Source: DALYLB01 sp046154695 (GTDB taxonomy: Bacteria > Acidobacteriota > Blastocatellia > RBC074). From it: a stretch of 22,476 nucleotides of DNA. A program made the translations under genes and the position numbers. Below, piece by piece: positions 1-14,558 of the stretch; the first letter of the stretch is position 1; each line of letters begins with the position of its first letter. The stretch lies in NCBI GenBank assembly GCA_046154695.1, contig JBJXFI010000398.1, forward strand, positions 1 through 22,476. The letters run 5' to 3'. The notes beneath the pieces were generated by a model. The model was given only the letters and a program-made list of their open reading frames with translations. It was not told the DNA's origin and ran no database searches.

Positions 1-1382
<1,382 letters not shown>

Positions 1383-1448
1383 TCACGTTCCCCTGTTTGA
1401 AGTTCCGCCCTTTTTCCTCAGGCGGCGATATGGGACGAATCTGGCCCG

Positions 1449-1519
1449 CGTTCGGAGTTCCGCGTTTACGCGGCAATTTGTTTATTTCACAAATCCGCCT
1501 GAAGGCGGAACCCCAAACG
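1449..1519. repeat. REP-like 71-bp palindromic element overlapping the end of eda
   Basis: The outer arms 1449-1463 and 1505-1519 are complementary at 13 of 15 positions. Inside lie two small hairpins, CCGCG-ttta-CGCGG (1460-1473) and CCGCC-tgaa-GGCGG (1495-1508). Between them is a central 6-bp stem (1476-1481 with 1489-1494) whose 7-nt loop holds the eda stop codon. The element can fold as one long hairpin or as a three-hairpin cloverleaf. This architecture is typical of REP/BIME-type or MITE-like dispersed repeats. It encodes the last residues of Eda (GVPPSGGFVK). Copy number elsewhere in the genome is unknown. Confidence 0.6.
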
Positions 1520-2144
1520 TGCGCGCGGCGGCAAATGCGCCGGCGCGCTGCCGCAGGCGCTCGATGCCGCCCGGCGCGAGAGCATCTTTGCTGATCAATT
1601 CCGATCCGACGCCAACGGCCCAGGCGCCGGCGTCGAACCAGGCGCGGGCCGTCTCGGGCGTTACGCCGCCCGTCGGAACGACGCGAACCGCCGGAAGCGG
1701 GCCGCGCAGCGCGCGAAGGAACCCGGCTCCCAGCGCGGAGGCGGGAAAGAGCTTCGCCGCGTCGGCGCCCGCATCGATCGCCGCGACGATCTCGGTCGGT
1801 GTGAAGCACCCCGGCAGCGAGACGAGATCCCGCTCGCGCGCCGCCCGGATCACCTCGGGATTCATATTCGGCGAAACGATGAAGCGCGCCCCCGCGCGCT
1901 CGGCCGCGGCAACCTCCGCGACGGTCAGCGCCGTTCCCGCCCCGATCGCCATCCGCGATCCGAGGCTCGCCGACAAACGCGCGATCGATTCGATCACATT
2001 CGGCGAATTGAACGTGACCTCGAGCGCCGTCACGCCCGCGTCGAGAACCGCTTCGGCGATCTCCTCGATGCGCTCTCCGTAATCGCCTCGGATGATCGCG
2101 ATCACCCGCCCCTTCGCGATCTGTTCGATGGTTGTGGAAGCCAT
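1482..2144 (-). CDS. eda: 2-keto-3-deoxy-6-phosphogluconate (KDPG)-type class I aldolase
   Basis: The protein has 220 residues, close to the usual 200-215. Class I aldolases of this family split KDPG, or related 2-keto-3-deoxy acids, to pyruvate and an aldehyde through a Schiff base. The Schiff-base lysine is K131 (GADAAKLFPAS) and the catalytic glutamate is E42 (ALEVTFNSP). The strand motifs RVIAIIRG, GAGTALT, FIVSPN, PGCFTPTE and VVPTGGVTP follow in family order. The start ATG at 2144 has a run of G residues just upstream as Shine-Dalgarno sequence. The C-terminal tail GVPPSGGFVK and the stop codon come from a palindromic repeat, so the native end was probably altered. The downstream neighbour is a sugar-acid dehydratase, so the real substrate may be an unphosphorylated keto-deoxy acid rather than KDPG. 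An intrinsic terminator lies only about 40 bp upstream, so expression depends on read-through or an unseen promoter. Confidence 0.92.
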   Translation of the reverse strand: MASTTIEQIAKGRVIAIIRGDYGERIEEIAEAVLDAGVTALEVTFNSPNVIESIARLSASLGSRMAIGAGTALTVAEVAAAERAGARFIVSPNMNPEVIRAARERDLVSLPGCFTPTEIVAAIDAGADAAKLFPASALGAGFLRALRGPLPAVRVVPTGGVTPETARAWFDAGAWAVGVGSELISKDALAPGGIERLRQRAGAFAAARTFGVPPSGGFVK

Positions 2145-2178
2145 GTCCCCCCGAAATCCGGCACCCCCCGCCGCAGAC

Positions 2179-2211
2179 GAAAAAGAGGGTCGGCGCGCGC
2201 GCCGGCCCTCT
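2179..2211 (-). terminator. Rho-independent terminator of eno
   Basis: A hairpin at 2184-2211 has arms that pair along almost their full length (AGAGGG with CCCTCT outside, a GC-only core, one G-T wobble). On the minus strand it is followed at once by TTTTT. It sits 52 bp after the enolase stop codon and upstream of eda. This should end enolase transcription and limit flow into eda. Confidence 0.85.
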
Positions 2212-2263
2212 CGGAACCAACACCTGTCCCGAAACAGATGCCGTGCGGAACGCTCGCTCCCGT

Positions 2264-3595
<1,332 letters not shown>

Positions 3596-3632
3596 AAGAT
3601 ACCTTCTCCTTAAAGAGATTGAAAAAAGTTTT

Positions 3633-3732
3633 CGGTTGTCGGTAGCCGGTTGCAGGTTGGAGAACCACCATCCGAGACGCCGATCGCAATTGCCGATGAA
3701 CCAGAGATCACTTGCCGGCGGACCGACAACCG
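3633..3732. repeat. Inverted repeat of a CGGTTGTCGGT motif upstream of eno
   Basis: CGGTTGTCGGT at 3633-3643 is matched by its exact reverse complement at 3722-3732. Related units (AGCCGGTTGCAGG, CCGGCTGCCTG) adjoin both arms. The 78-bp interior shows no gene. The element fills most of the 152-bp gap between the receptor and enolase genes. It looks like a degenerate dispersed intergenic repeat; a role in enolase expression is possible but not shown. Confidence 0.45.
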
Positions 3733-3747
3733 GCTGCCTGACCACCC

Positions 3748-7734
<3,987 letters not shown>

Positions 7735-7876
7735 AAATTTCATACTCCGTAATTCCGGTCCTTCCATGGCAGCCTCAGGCAAGGCGGCGCCAGGAGAAGA
7801 AGTTTGGCGGGGCAGACACGGCATGCCACGAGGAATTGTCAATGGAGCAAAATGCCCCTTGAGAAACGTAATGGTT

Positions 7877-7904
7877 ATCTTAACCCGCTTGCCTGCATTG
7901 TCAA
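7877..7904 (-). promoter_or_regulatory. Sigma70-like promoter of the TonB-dependent receptor
   Basis: On the minus strand a perfect -35 TTGACA (7899-7904) is separated by 16 bp from a -10 TAAGAT (7877-7882). The predicted transcript starts near 7870, giving a 5' leader of about 135 nt before the receptor ATG. Confidence 0.65.
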
Positions 7905-8118
7905 CCACGATTAAAGTTCGCGGGGTATTTTGGGTGAGAGCCGCAGCGAAGCCGCCCATGTCGCTGTCGCGCGGGATGCCCGGATGGAATGAAAACATGG
8001 TGGCGGAATCTGTCCGGCTTGCGCCGTGTATGAGAATGCGCATGAAAAGCACAGGGCCCGCTCGCCGGCAGGGGTCTCGTTCGAGGCCGGGTCCTTAGTT
8101 CTGAGAGGTCTGGTGGAT

Positions 8119-8151
8119 GCGGCGCAAGCTGGACAGCTTGTGTCGCTTTTT
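8119..8151 (+). terminator. Terminator-like leader hairpin directly before the AIM24 gene
   Basis: Arms GCGGCGCAAGCT (8119-8130) and AGCTTGTGTCGC (8135-8146) form a 12-bp stem (two G-T wobbles) with a GGAC tetraloop, followed by TTTTT (8147-8151). It has the form of an intrinsic terminator. No plus-strand gene lies upstream, and the Shine-Dalgarno GAGGAG begins two bases after the T-run. It may therefore be an attenuator or a 5'-leader stabiliser. No competing antiterminator stem was found by eye. Confidence 0.55.
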
Positions 8152-8165
8152 CCGAGGAGAAATCG

Positions 8166-9053
8166 ATGAATTGTCCGAGATGTTCAACGCAAGTACCGAA
8201 TGACGCCCGGTTCTGCAACGTATGCGGAGCGAATCTGGAAGGAAGCGCGGCGCCGGGGCCGGGAGCAGGGGCGGGTTCCGGCGGGAGACAGGGGATACAG
8301 ATCGATGCGGACGGGCGAGGGGCCGGGCGCGGATACAATTTCGAGATCCTGCACCAGGGGGCGTTCGCGCTGGCGGTGGTGAAGCTGCAGGCGGGACAGT
8401 CCATTCAGGCGGAGGCGGGCGCGATGGTGTCGATGTCCGCGGACGTCGACCTGCAATCACAGATGAAGGGCGGGCTGATGGGCGCGCTGAAGCGGGCGGT
8501 GGGGGGCGAATCGGCCTTCATCTCGACCTTCACGGCCCAGGGCGGGCCGGGCGAGGTGGCCTTTGCGCCGGGGGCGCCGGGCGACATCGCCGCGATCGGG
8601 ATGAACAATCAGATATTCTATGTGCAGGCGAGCTCCTACCTGGCCGGCGACATGGACCTTGTCATTGACACGCGATGGGGCGGCGCCAAATCGTTCTTCG
8701 GCGGAGAGGGGTTGTTTGTCCTGCAGGTGCAGGGGACGGGGCTGCTGCTGGTCTCGTCGTTCGGCTCGATCCATCGCAAAAAGCTCGGGCACGGAGAACG
8801 GTACATCGTCGACACGGGCCACCTGGTCGCGTGGGAGGGCCATATGACCTATCAATTGCGCAAGGCCTCGAGCGCCGGCTGGTTCCGCAGCCTCGTGAGC
8901 GGCGAGGGAATCGTCGCGGAGTTTCAGGGGCCGGGGGAGATCCTGATTCAAACACGCAACCTGCAGGCCTTCGCGGGCGTGCTTCGTCCCTTCTTCCCCA
9001 GTCAGGGCGGGGGAAGCAGCGGCGGCAGTGTCGGCAATATTTTCGGGGAATGA
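8166..9053 (+). CDS. AIM24/TIGR00266-family protein with N-terminal zinc ribbon
   Basis: The protein has 295 residues. Residues 1-23 form a zinc ribbon with two CxxC knuckles (C3/C6 and C17/C20: CPRC, then CNVC), of the kind often found at the start of bacterial membrane-associated or scaffold proteins. A Gly/Pro-rich spacer follows. From about residue 57 the sequence matches the AIM24/TIGR00266 beta-rich family: FEILHQGAFALAVVKLQAGQ, AEAGAMVSMSADVDL, GEVAFAPGAPGDIAAI, GEGLFVLQVQGTGLLLVSSFG, VDTGHLVAWE, and then LIQTRN near the C-terminus. The molecular function of this family in bacteria is unknown; its yeast namesake is mitochondrial. There is no signal peptide. The start at 8166 follows a strong GAGGAG with good spacing. 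The gene stands alone, divergent from the receptor and convergent with aat, with 63 bp to the aat stop codon and no convincing terminator there. Confidence 0.88.
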   Translation: MNCPRCSTQVPNDARFCNVCGANLEGSAAPGPGAGAGSGGRQGIQIDADGRGAGRGYNFEILHQGAFALAVVKLQAGQSIQAEAGAMVSMSADVDLQSQMKGGLMGALKRAVGGESAFISTFTAQGGPGEVAFAPGAPGDIAAIGMNNQIFYVQASSYLAGDMDLVIDTRWGGAKSFFGGEGLFVLQVQGTGLLLVSSFGSIHRKKLGHGERYIVDTGHLVAWEGHMTYQLRKASSAGWFRSLVSGEGIVAEFQGPGEILIQTRNLQAFAGVLRPFFPSQGGGSSGGSVGNIFGE

Positions 9054-9116
9054 ACGAATCGCGGGACCGGCTTCGGCGTTTCAGCCTTCGCGATTTCGCG
9101 TTCGCGTTGGCCCCTT

Positions 9117-9740
9117 TCAAACAAAGCGCCTGTCATCGAGCATCGCCTGGCCGAGCAGGGCGAGGTACTGGTTGTGGGAAAGGTCGAGGGCGCCGAAATA
9201 GCCGATATGGTTTGTGCGCATCTGCGCATCGAGCAGGCTGAAGCGCCGCTCCCGCAGGCGTTCGACGAGAGCGACAAGAGCGATCTGGGAGGCCGAGGCC
9301 GCCCGGCTGAACATCGACTCGCCGAAGAAGGCGGCCTTGAAGGCCACGCCGTACAATCCTCCGACGAGCGATCCGTCCTCTCCCCAGACCTCCACGGAAT
9401 GGGCGAAGCCCCGGCGATGAAGCTCCAGATAGAGGCCGATCATCTCCTCGCTGAGCCAGATCTCCTCGTCCCCCAGTTGATCGTGGCGGGCGCAGGCGCG
9501 GAGGACCGGCTCGAACGCCGCGTTGATCCGGACGGTGTGCGAGTAATTCCGGATGGTCTTTCGAAGAGAGCGCCGCACCTTGAATCGCTCGTCGAGCGGA
9601 ATGATGGTGCGGGGTTCCGCGACAAACCAGTCGATACTGCCGTGCAGCCCCCGGGCCATCGGAAAATAGCCCTGCTGATAGCCGGCAAGAATCTGCTCCG
9701 GCGTGATCGAGGGGCGCGAGGCTGGTCGTCGGTTCCGCAT
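9117..9740 (-). CDS. aat: Leucyl/phenylalanyl-tRNA-protein transferase
   Basis: The protein has 207 residues. It transfers Leu or Phe from tRNA to N-terminal Lys or Arg of proteins, making N-degrons for ClpS/ClpAP (N-end rule). Family blocks are in order: ITPEQILAGYQQGYFPMA, WFVAEPRTIIPLDERFKVRRSLRKTI, IWLSEEMIGLYLELHRRGFAHSVEVW, GGLYGVAFKAAFFGESMFSR, and NHIGYFGA near the end. The start is uncertain. The ATG at 9740 puts ITPEQIL at the usual place but lacks a clear Shine-Dalgarno sequence. An in-frame ATG at 9785 has a weak GGGAAAG before it and would add 15 residues. The gene is divergent from the M61 peptidase, with a 134-bp gap. No Clp partner is in the window. Confidence 0.94.
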   Translation of the reverse strand: MRNRRPASRPSITPEQILAGYQQGYFPMARGLHGSIDWFVAEPRTIIPLDERFKVRRSLRKTIRNYSHTVRINAAFEPVLRACARHDQLGDEEIWLSEEMIGLYLELHRRGFAHSVEVWGEDGSLVGGLYGVAFKAAFFGESMFSRAASASQIALVALVERLRERRFSLLDAQMRTNHIGYFGALDLSHNQYLALLGQAMLDDRRFV

Positions 9741-9874
9741 GCGGGAGAAAATATCACGCCCGCCGAGGAACTGGCAAAGCTTCATCTTTCCCGGGGGTTC
9801 GTGTATCTTTCCGCTCGACTTCACGCGCTCAATCTGTACCAAACCGCAATCCGTTCAGAATGGAGAAGATTCCA

Positions 9875-11788
9875 ATGGCTCGTCTCTCTTCGCTCGCCCC
9901 GCCCCGCCACCCGGTGTTGGCGCTCGCATTCACAACCGTGCTGGCGGCGGCGCTATTTGCGCCGGCGCTCGGACAGAGAACCTCACCGAGAGGCGGCGGG
10001 CCCGCGCCGCAGCCGGTGAAACCGCCGGAACTGAGCTACGTCCTCTCGTTTCCCCAACCCCACACGCATCTTTACGAGGTGGCCCTGACGATCAGGAACG
10101 TCTCGACGGCGCAGATCGATCTGCAAATGCCCGCGTGGACGCCGGGTTCCTATCTGGTGCGCGACTTTGCTCGCCACGTGCAGGATTTTGCGGCCTCCGA
10201 CGCCTCGGGACAGCCCTTGCGATGGCAAAAGGCGGACAAGACGACCTGGCGCGTCGATGCTGGCGCGTCCGTATCGTCGCCGAAGACGGTTCGAGCCGCG
10301 TATCGTGTCTATGCCAACGAGCTTTTCACGCAAACCAGCCATCTGGACGCGACGCATGCCTATTTCAACGGGACGACGCTGTTCCTCTATCTCGCGAGCG
10401 CGCAGGATCGCCCCCACCGGTTGAAGATCGACGCGCCCGCCGGATGGCGCGTCACCTCTCCGCTGGCCCTGCAGCCGGATCCGGACGGATACTTCACCGC
10501 GCCCGACTATGACCGCCTGGTCGATTCCCCCACGGAGGCAGGCACGCACAGGCTCCTCGAATTCAATGTGCTGGGCAAACCGCATCGGGCCGCCATCTGG
10601 GGAGATTTCGATTTCGATGAAGCGAAGCTGAAGGCCGATTTGACGAAGATCATCGAGGCGGGCGCGCAAATCTTCGGCGAGCTGCCGTACGATCACTACA
10701 CTTTTCTGATTCACGTTCAACCGGGCATCGGCGGGGGAACCGAGCATCTCAATTCGAACGTCAGCATGACGTCGCCCGCGGCCTTCAAGTCTCCGGTCGC
10801 CTACAAGAGATTTCTCGGCCTGGAGTCGCACGAATACTTTCATCACTGGAACGTCAAGCGAATCCGCCCGATCGCCCTCGGGCCGTTCGATTACCAGCGC
10901 GAGAACTACACGCGCGGGCTGTGGGTGTCTGAGGGAATCACGAGCTATTACGGCGACCTGCTGCTGCGGCGAGCCGGGCTGATCAGCTCGGCGGAGTATT
11001 TCACGCAGCTCGCGCGAATGATCGCCGGATACGAACAATCGCCCGGGCGGCTGAAGCAGTCGGCCGAGTCGGCCAGTTTCGACGCGTGGATCAAGCATTA
11101 CCGGCCGGACGAAAACTCGCCGAACACGGTGATGTCATATTACACGCGGGGGGAGATTCTGGGGCTGCTCTTCGATCTGGAGATCCGATCGCGGACGAAT
11201 GGAGCGCGCTCGCTCGACGACGTGATGCGCGACCTGCTGCGGAATCATGGGCTGCCGAAGCCAGGGTTCACGGACGCGGAATTGAAGGCCGCGCTCGAAC
11301 GGGCGGCGGGCGCGGATCTGAGCGCGCTCTGGAACGCCTATGTCATGGGAACGGAAGAGATCGATTTCGACCGGCTCTTCCGCCTCGCGGGCATGGAGCG
11401 CAAGCCCGCCGGCGTCGATGCCGGCGCCAATGGCAAGAAGCCCGGCGCGCTCGGAATGCGGACGCGCGCGGCCGGGGATCGCGTCGTGGTCAGCAATGTA
11501 CTGGCCGGACAGCCGGCCTATGAGGGCGGAATCAACGCGTCGGATGAGCTGGCCGCGATCGACGGCCGCCGGATCGACGCGGCGAACGTCAATGACCGGT
11601 TGAATGAGATCCGCGACGGCCAGCGCGTCACGCTCACGGTCTTTCGCCGGGAGAAACTGATGAGCATCGAACTGACGGCCGCGCCGCGCCCGCCGGCGGG
11701 GTATCAGGTCACCGAGATGAAAGAGGCAACCGAGGAGCAGAAGGCCCTGCGAAGGGCATGGCTCAACGAAAAAGCGGGGGAAAAATGA
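9875..11788 (+). CDS. Exported M61-family metallopeptidase with C-terminal PDZ domain
   Basis: The protein has 637 residues. A signal peptide (hydrophobic core PVLALAFTTVLAAALFAPAL, residues 13-32) indicates export to the periplasm. An M61 N-terminal beta domain (about 52-235; AWTPGSYLVRDFARHV) is followed by the catalytic domain. This has GGTEHLNS, the zinc-binding H319-E-Y-F-H323 and the third ligand E353 in WVSEGITSYYG. A PDZ-like domain (about 510-605, GQPAYEGGINASDELAAIDG) ends the protein. Characterised M61 members are glycyl aminopeptidases; the substrate here is unknown. The ATG at 9875 was chosen because GGAG stands 9 nt before it; an ATG at 9860 has no Shine-Dalgarno sequence. The stop codon overlaps the next start (ATGA), so the two genes are translationally coupled. 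Confidence 0.93.
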   Translation: MARLSSLAPPRHPVLALAFTTVLAAALFAPALGQRTSPRGGGPAPQPVKPPELSYVLSFPQPHTHLYEVALTIRNVSTAQIDLQMPAWTPGSYLVRDFARHVQDFAASDASGQPLRWQKADKTTWRVDAGASVSSPKTVRAAYRVYANELFTQTSHLDATHAYFNGTTLFLYLASAQDRPHRLKIDAPAGWRVTSPLALQPDPDGYFTAPDYDRLVDSPTEAGTHRLLEFNVLGKPHRAAIWGDFDFDEAKLKADLTKIIEAGAQIFGELPYDHYTFLIHVQPGIGGGTEHLNSNVSMTSPAAFKSPVAYKRFLGLESHEYFHHWNVKRIRPIALGPFDYQRENYTRGLWVSEGITSYYGDLLLRRAGLISSAEYFTQLARMIAGYEQSPGRLKQSAESASFDAWIKHYRPDENSPNTVMSYYTRGEILGLLFDLEIRSRTNGARSLDDVMRDLLRNHGLPKPGFTDAELKAALERAAGADLSALWNAYVMGTEEIDFDRLFRLAGMERKPAGVDAGANGKKPGALGMRTRAAGDRVVVSNVLAGQPAYEGGINASDELAAIDGRRIDAANVNDRLNEIRDGQRVTLTVFRREKLMSIELTAAPRPPAGYQVTEMKEATEEQKALRRAWLNEKAGEK

Positions 11789-14466
11789 GGCGAATGATCG
11801 CGCAAACGGCCATCCTGGCTCTCTCTCTGATCGGCGTCCGTTCGTCGTTCAATCCGGCGCCGGCGGGGGCGCAGGTTCAGGAGATCGCCGAGAATCGCGG
11901 AGCCGCCGCGGCCTGGCAGGCGCTGCTCAGACTGCGAACGACGGCGACGGTGCTGCACACGACGGCGCACCCGGACGACGAGGACGCCGGGCTTCTGACG
12001 TGGCTGGCGCGCGGGCAGGGCGCGCGCGCGGGCCTCTTGACGATCAACCGGGGCGAGGGCGGCGCGAACCTCATCGGCCCGGAACTCTATGACGCGCTCG
12101 GCATTCTGCGCACCGAGGAGCTGCTCGCGGCGGGGCGCTTTTATGGCCTGGACCGGCAGATGTTCACCCGCATGACCGATTTCGGATTCTCGAAGCGGCT
12201 GGACGAGACGCTGGAGCATTGGGGAAAAGAGAATGTCCTCGGCGAGATGGTTCGGGCCGTGCGGGCGTATCGCCCCGACATCATCGTCTCGCGCTTTCAC
12301 GGCAAGGCGCGGGACGGCCACGGCAATCATCAGGCCGCGGGGCTGATGAGCGCGGAGCTATTTCGGGCCGCGGCCGATCCGAACCGGTTCCCGGAGCAGA
12401 TTCGCGAGGGGCTTCGCGCGTGGCAGGCCCGAAAGCTCTATCTCAGCGTGCGCGAGAGCGAGCCCTCGACCTTGAAGATCGACGTCGGGCAATATGATCC
12501 GATGCTCGGCCGCTCCTATCGCGAGATCGCGAGCGCCGGCTATGCGCTCCACCGGTCGCAATCCATGGGCTCGTCCCGTCCCGCCCCGGGTGCGTCCTTC
12601 TCCTCGCTGCAGCTCGCGGAGAGCGTCCCGCCCGCGACCGGTGCTGAAAAGAGCCTCTTCGACGGGCTCGACACGACGATCGCCGGTCTGGGAAAGCTTG
12701 CGGGCGCGCAATCCGGCCTGCAGCCGCAATTCGACGCGCTCGGCGCCGCGATCGACGGCGCCATCGCCGGGTTCGACGCGCGCCGCCCCTGGGCTCGCGC
12801 GCGGGAGCTCGTCGCGGGAATGGCTGCGACGCGCGGGTTGATCGAGATGGCCCGGGCCGCGCAAATCGAGCCCGCCGCCAAAGATCATCTGCTCTTCCTG
12901 CTGGGGAATAAAGAACGAGAGTTCAACGATGCGATGAACAAGGCACTGGGGATGACGATGGAAGTCCTCGTCGATCCCGCGCGCAGGGTCGAGGGGCCGA
13001 TGGCGGCCTTCACGCCGCGCGAGACATTCAATGTCACGATTCCGGGGCAGAAGTTTTCGGTCACGATGAGCGTCGTCAATCGCAGCCCGGTCCGGCCGGA
13101 TCGGGCCGAGACGATTCTCGCCCCGCCGAGCGGCTGGCGCGTCGAGGCAAAGCCGCCGGAAGGCGGGCTGCCCGTCGAAAACTCCCGCCTGAGGGCCCAG
13201 TTCGACGTGGAGGTCCCGGCCGATGCCGCGACGACGCGCCCCCACTGGTCGCGGGCCGATGAGATTCGCGAGCACGTCTATCGCTATGATCGCGCGGAAT
13301 ACGCGGGCCTTCCCTTCCCGCCGCCCGATGTTTCGGGTGTCTTCAATTACGAGATCGAGGGCGTGCGGTTTTCGCTGGCGGAGCCCGCGCTGACGAGCTT
13401 CCTCGACGCGCCCTATGGCGAACAGCGACGCCTGCTGACGGTCGCGCCGGCGATCAACGTGTCGCTCGCCCCCCGCGTGGGAATCGTCCCGGCCGGGGCC
13501 TCGCAGAGCGCGCTCAGCGTCACGGTCAACCTCTCCGGCAACGTCAAGGGAGAGGCGGCGGGCAGGGTGCGGCTGCAATTGCCCGATGGATGGATCTCGT
13601 CCCCCGCGCAGCGGGAGTTCCGGTTTTCCACCGAGGGGGAGCGAAGCAACTTCGTCTTTACCGTACAGGTTCCCCGCGTCACGGGCGGGACCGACTATCG
13701 GATTCGGGCCGTCGCGGAGTTCGGGGGACGCGAATATACGGAGGGCTATCAAGTGATCGCCCATCGCGATCTGGAGCCGCGCCACCTCTATCGCCCCGCC
13801 GCGATGATCGTCCGCGCAATCGACGCGCAAATCGCGCCGAATCTGACGGTCGGATACGTGATGGGCGTCGGCGACGAAGTCCCCCGGGCGCTGGAACAGT
13901 TGGGCGTCAAGGTCGCGATGCTCGGCGGAAACGAACTGGCCGGCGGCGAGCTGAAAGGGTTTGACGCCATCCTCATCGGCATACGCGCCACCGCCGTCCG
14001 AAAGGACCTCAGGGCCTACAGCAAACGCCTGCTCGACTATGTGGAACAGGGCGGCCATCTGATCTATCAATACCAGACGCCCGAATTCGACGCGGCCCCG
14101 TACGGCCCCTATCCCTGCAAGCTCACGCCGCGCGCCGAAGAGGTCTCGGAGGAGGATTCCAAAGTGAAGATCCTCGATCCCGCCCACCCCTTCTTCACCG
14201 GCCCGAACAGGATCACCGAGGCCGACTTCGACGGCTGGGTCGAAGAGCGCGGATCGAAATGGATGACGACCTGGGACGAGCGATACAAGCCGCTCCTCGA
14301 ATGCAACGATCGAGGCCAGCCGCCGCAGCGAGGCGGAATGATGACAGCGGAATTCGGCAAGGGAACCTTCACCTACGCCGCGTATGCCTTCTATCGCCAG
14401 CTGCCGGCGGGCGTGCAGGGCGCCTATCGGCTCTTCGCGAACATCATCAGCCTGAAGAAGCGGTGA
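11785..14466 (+). CDS. Exported PIG-L/LmbE deacetylase-like multidomain protein
   Basis: The protein has 893 residues, several times longer than a simple PIG-L enzyme. An N-terminal hydrophobic segment (IAQTAILALSLIGV) acts as signal peptide. The PIG-L domain (about 50-260) carries the zinc motif H62-P-D-D-E66 (TTAHPDDEDAGL) and a second histidine in GHGNHQAAG (H182), so it should be a zinc N-acetyl hydrolase of sugar-type substrates. Two immunoglobulin/NEW3-like beta regions follow (about 415-510 and 560-675). The C-terminal part (about 685-893) resembles a class I glutamine amidotransferase/ThuA-like fold (GYVMGVGDEVPRALEQLGV, GFDAILIGIRATAV, LLDYVEQGGHLIYQYQ). The start ATG at 11785 overlaps the M61 stop codon and has GGGGG upstream. 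The substrate is unknown; cell-surface glycoconjugates are a reasonable inference. Confidence 0.88.
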   Translation: MRRMIAQTAILALSLIGVRSSFNPAPAGAQVQEIAENRGAAAAWQALLRLRTTATVLHTTAHPDDEDAGLLTWLARGQGARAGLLTINRGEGGANLIGPELYDALGILRTEELLAAGRFYGLDRQMFTRMTDFGFSKRLDETLEHWGKENVLGEMVRAVRAYRPDIIVSRFHGKARDGHGNHQAAGLMSAELFRAAADPNRFPEQIREGLRAWQARKLYLSVRESEPSTLKIDVGQYDPMLGRSYREIASAGYALHRSQSMGSSRPAPGASFSSLQLAESVPPATGAEKSLFDGLDTTIAGLGKLAGAQSGLQPQFDALGAAIDGAIAGFDARRPWARARELVAGMAATRGLIEMARAAQIEPAAKDHLLFLLGNKEREFNDAMNKALGMTMEVLVDPARRVEGPMAAFTPRETFNVTIPGQKFSVTMSVVNRSPVRPDRAETILAPPSGWRVEAKPPEGGLPVENSRLRAQFDVEVPADAATTRPHWSRADEIREHVYRYDRAEYAGLPFPPPDVSGVFNYEIEGVRFSLAEPALTSFLDAPYGEQRRLLTVAPAINVSLAPRVGIVPAGASQSALSVTVNLSGNVKGEAAGRVRLQLPDGWISSPAQREFRFSTEGERSNFVFTVQVPRVTGGTDYRIRAVAEFGGREYTEGYQVIAHRDLEPRHLYRPAAMIVRAIDAQIAPNLTVGYVMGVGDEVPRALEQLGVKVAMLGGNELAGGELKGFDAILIGIRATAVRKDLRAYSKRLLDYVEQGGHLIYQYQTPEFDAAPYGPYPCKLTPRAEEVSEEDSKVKILDPAHPFFTGPNRITEADFDGWVEERGSKWMTTWDERYKPLLECNDRGQPPQRGGMMTAEFGKGTFTYAAYAFYRQLPAGVQGAYRLFANIISLKKR

Positions 14467-14558
14467 AGTGAAACCGGTCTCTATTGAAGACGCGAAGAGG
14501 GAAAGTTTATTCGCACGCGTTCAATATGCACGCGCCCTGGCTGCGTGATTCAGAAGAG

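Larger units (their letters stand above)
7744..8165. other. Gene-free divergent regulatory region
   Basis: These 422 bp lie between the divergently transcribed receptor (minus) and the AIM24-type gene (plus). They hold the strong minus-strand promoter and the terminator-like leader hairpin listed separately. Open frames crossing the stretch have no recognisable domain or ribosome-binding site. I see no RNA gene here. A clear plus-strand promoter could not be picked out. Confidence 0.6.

Noticed and set aside
7837..7842. A second TTGACA on the minus strand in the receptor leader
   Set aside because: No acceptable -10 sequence follows at 15-19 bp.
7735..8052. N-terminal extension of the receptor to an ATG at 8052
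   Set aside because: It would include the TTGACA/TAAGAT promoter and would bury the signal peptide more than 100 residues inside the protein.
9057..9095. AATCGCG/CGCGATT inverted repeat between the AIM24 gene and aat as a terminator
   Set aside because: Only 7 bp with a 25-nt loop and no T-run on either strand.
12358..14187. A 609-codon minus-strand frame inside the PIG-L gene
   Set aside because: No recognisable motif and Arg/Asp-rich composition; the plus-strand frame has HPDDE and ordered domains.
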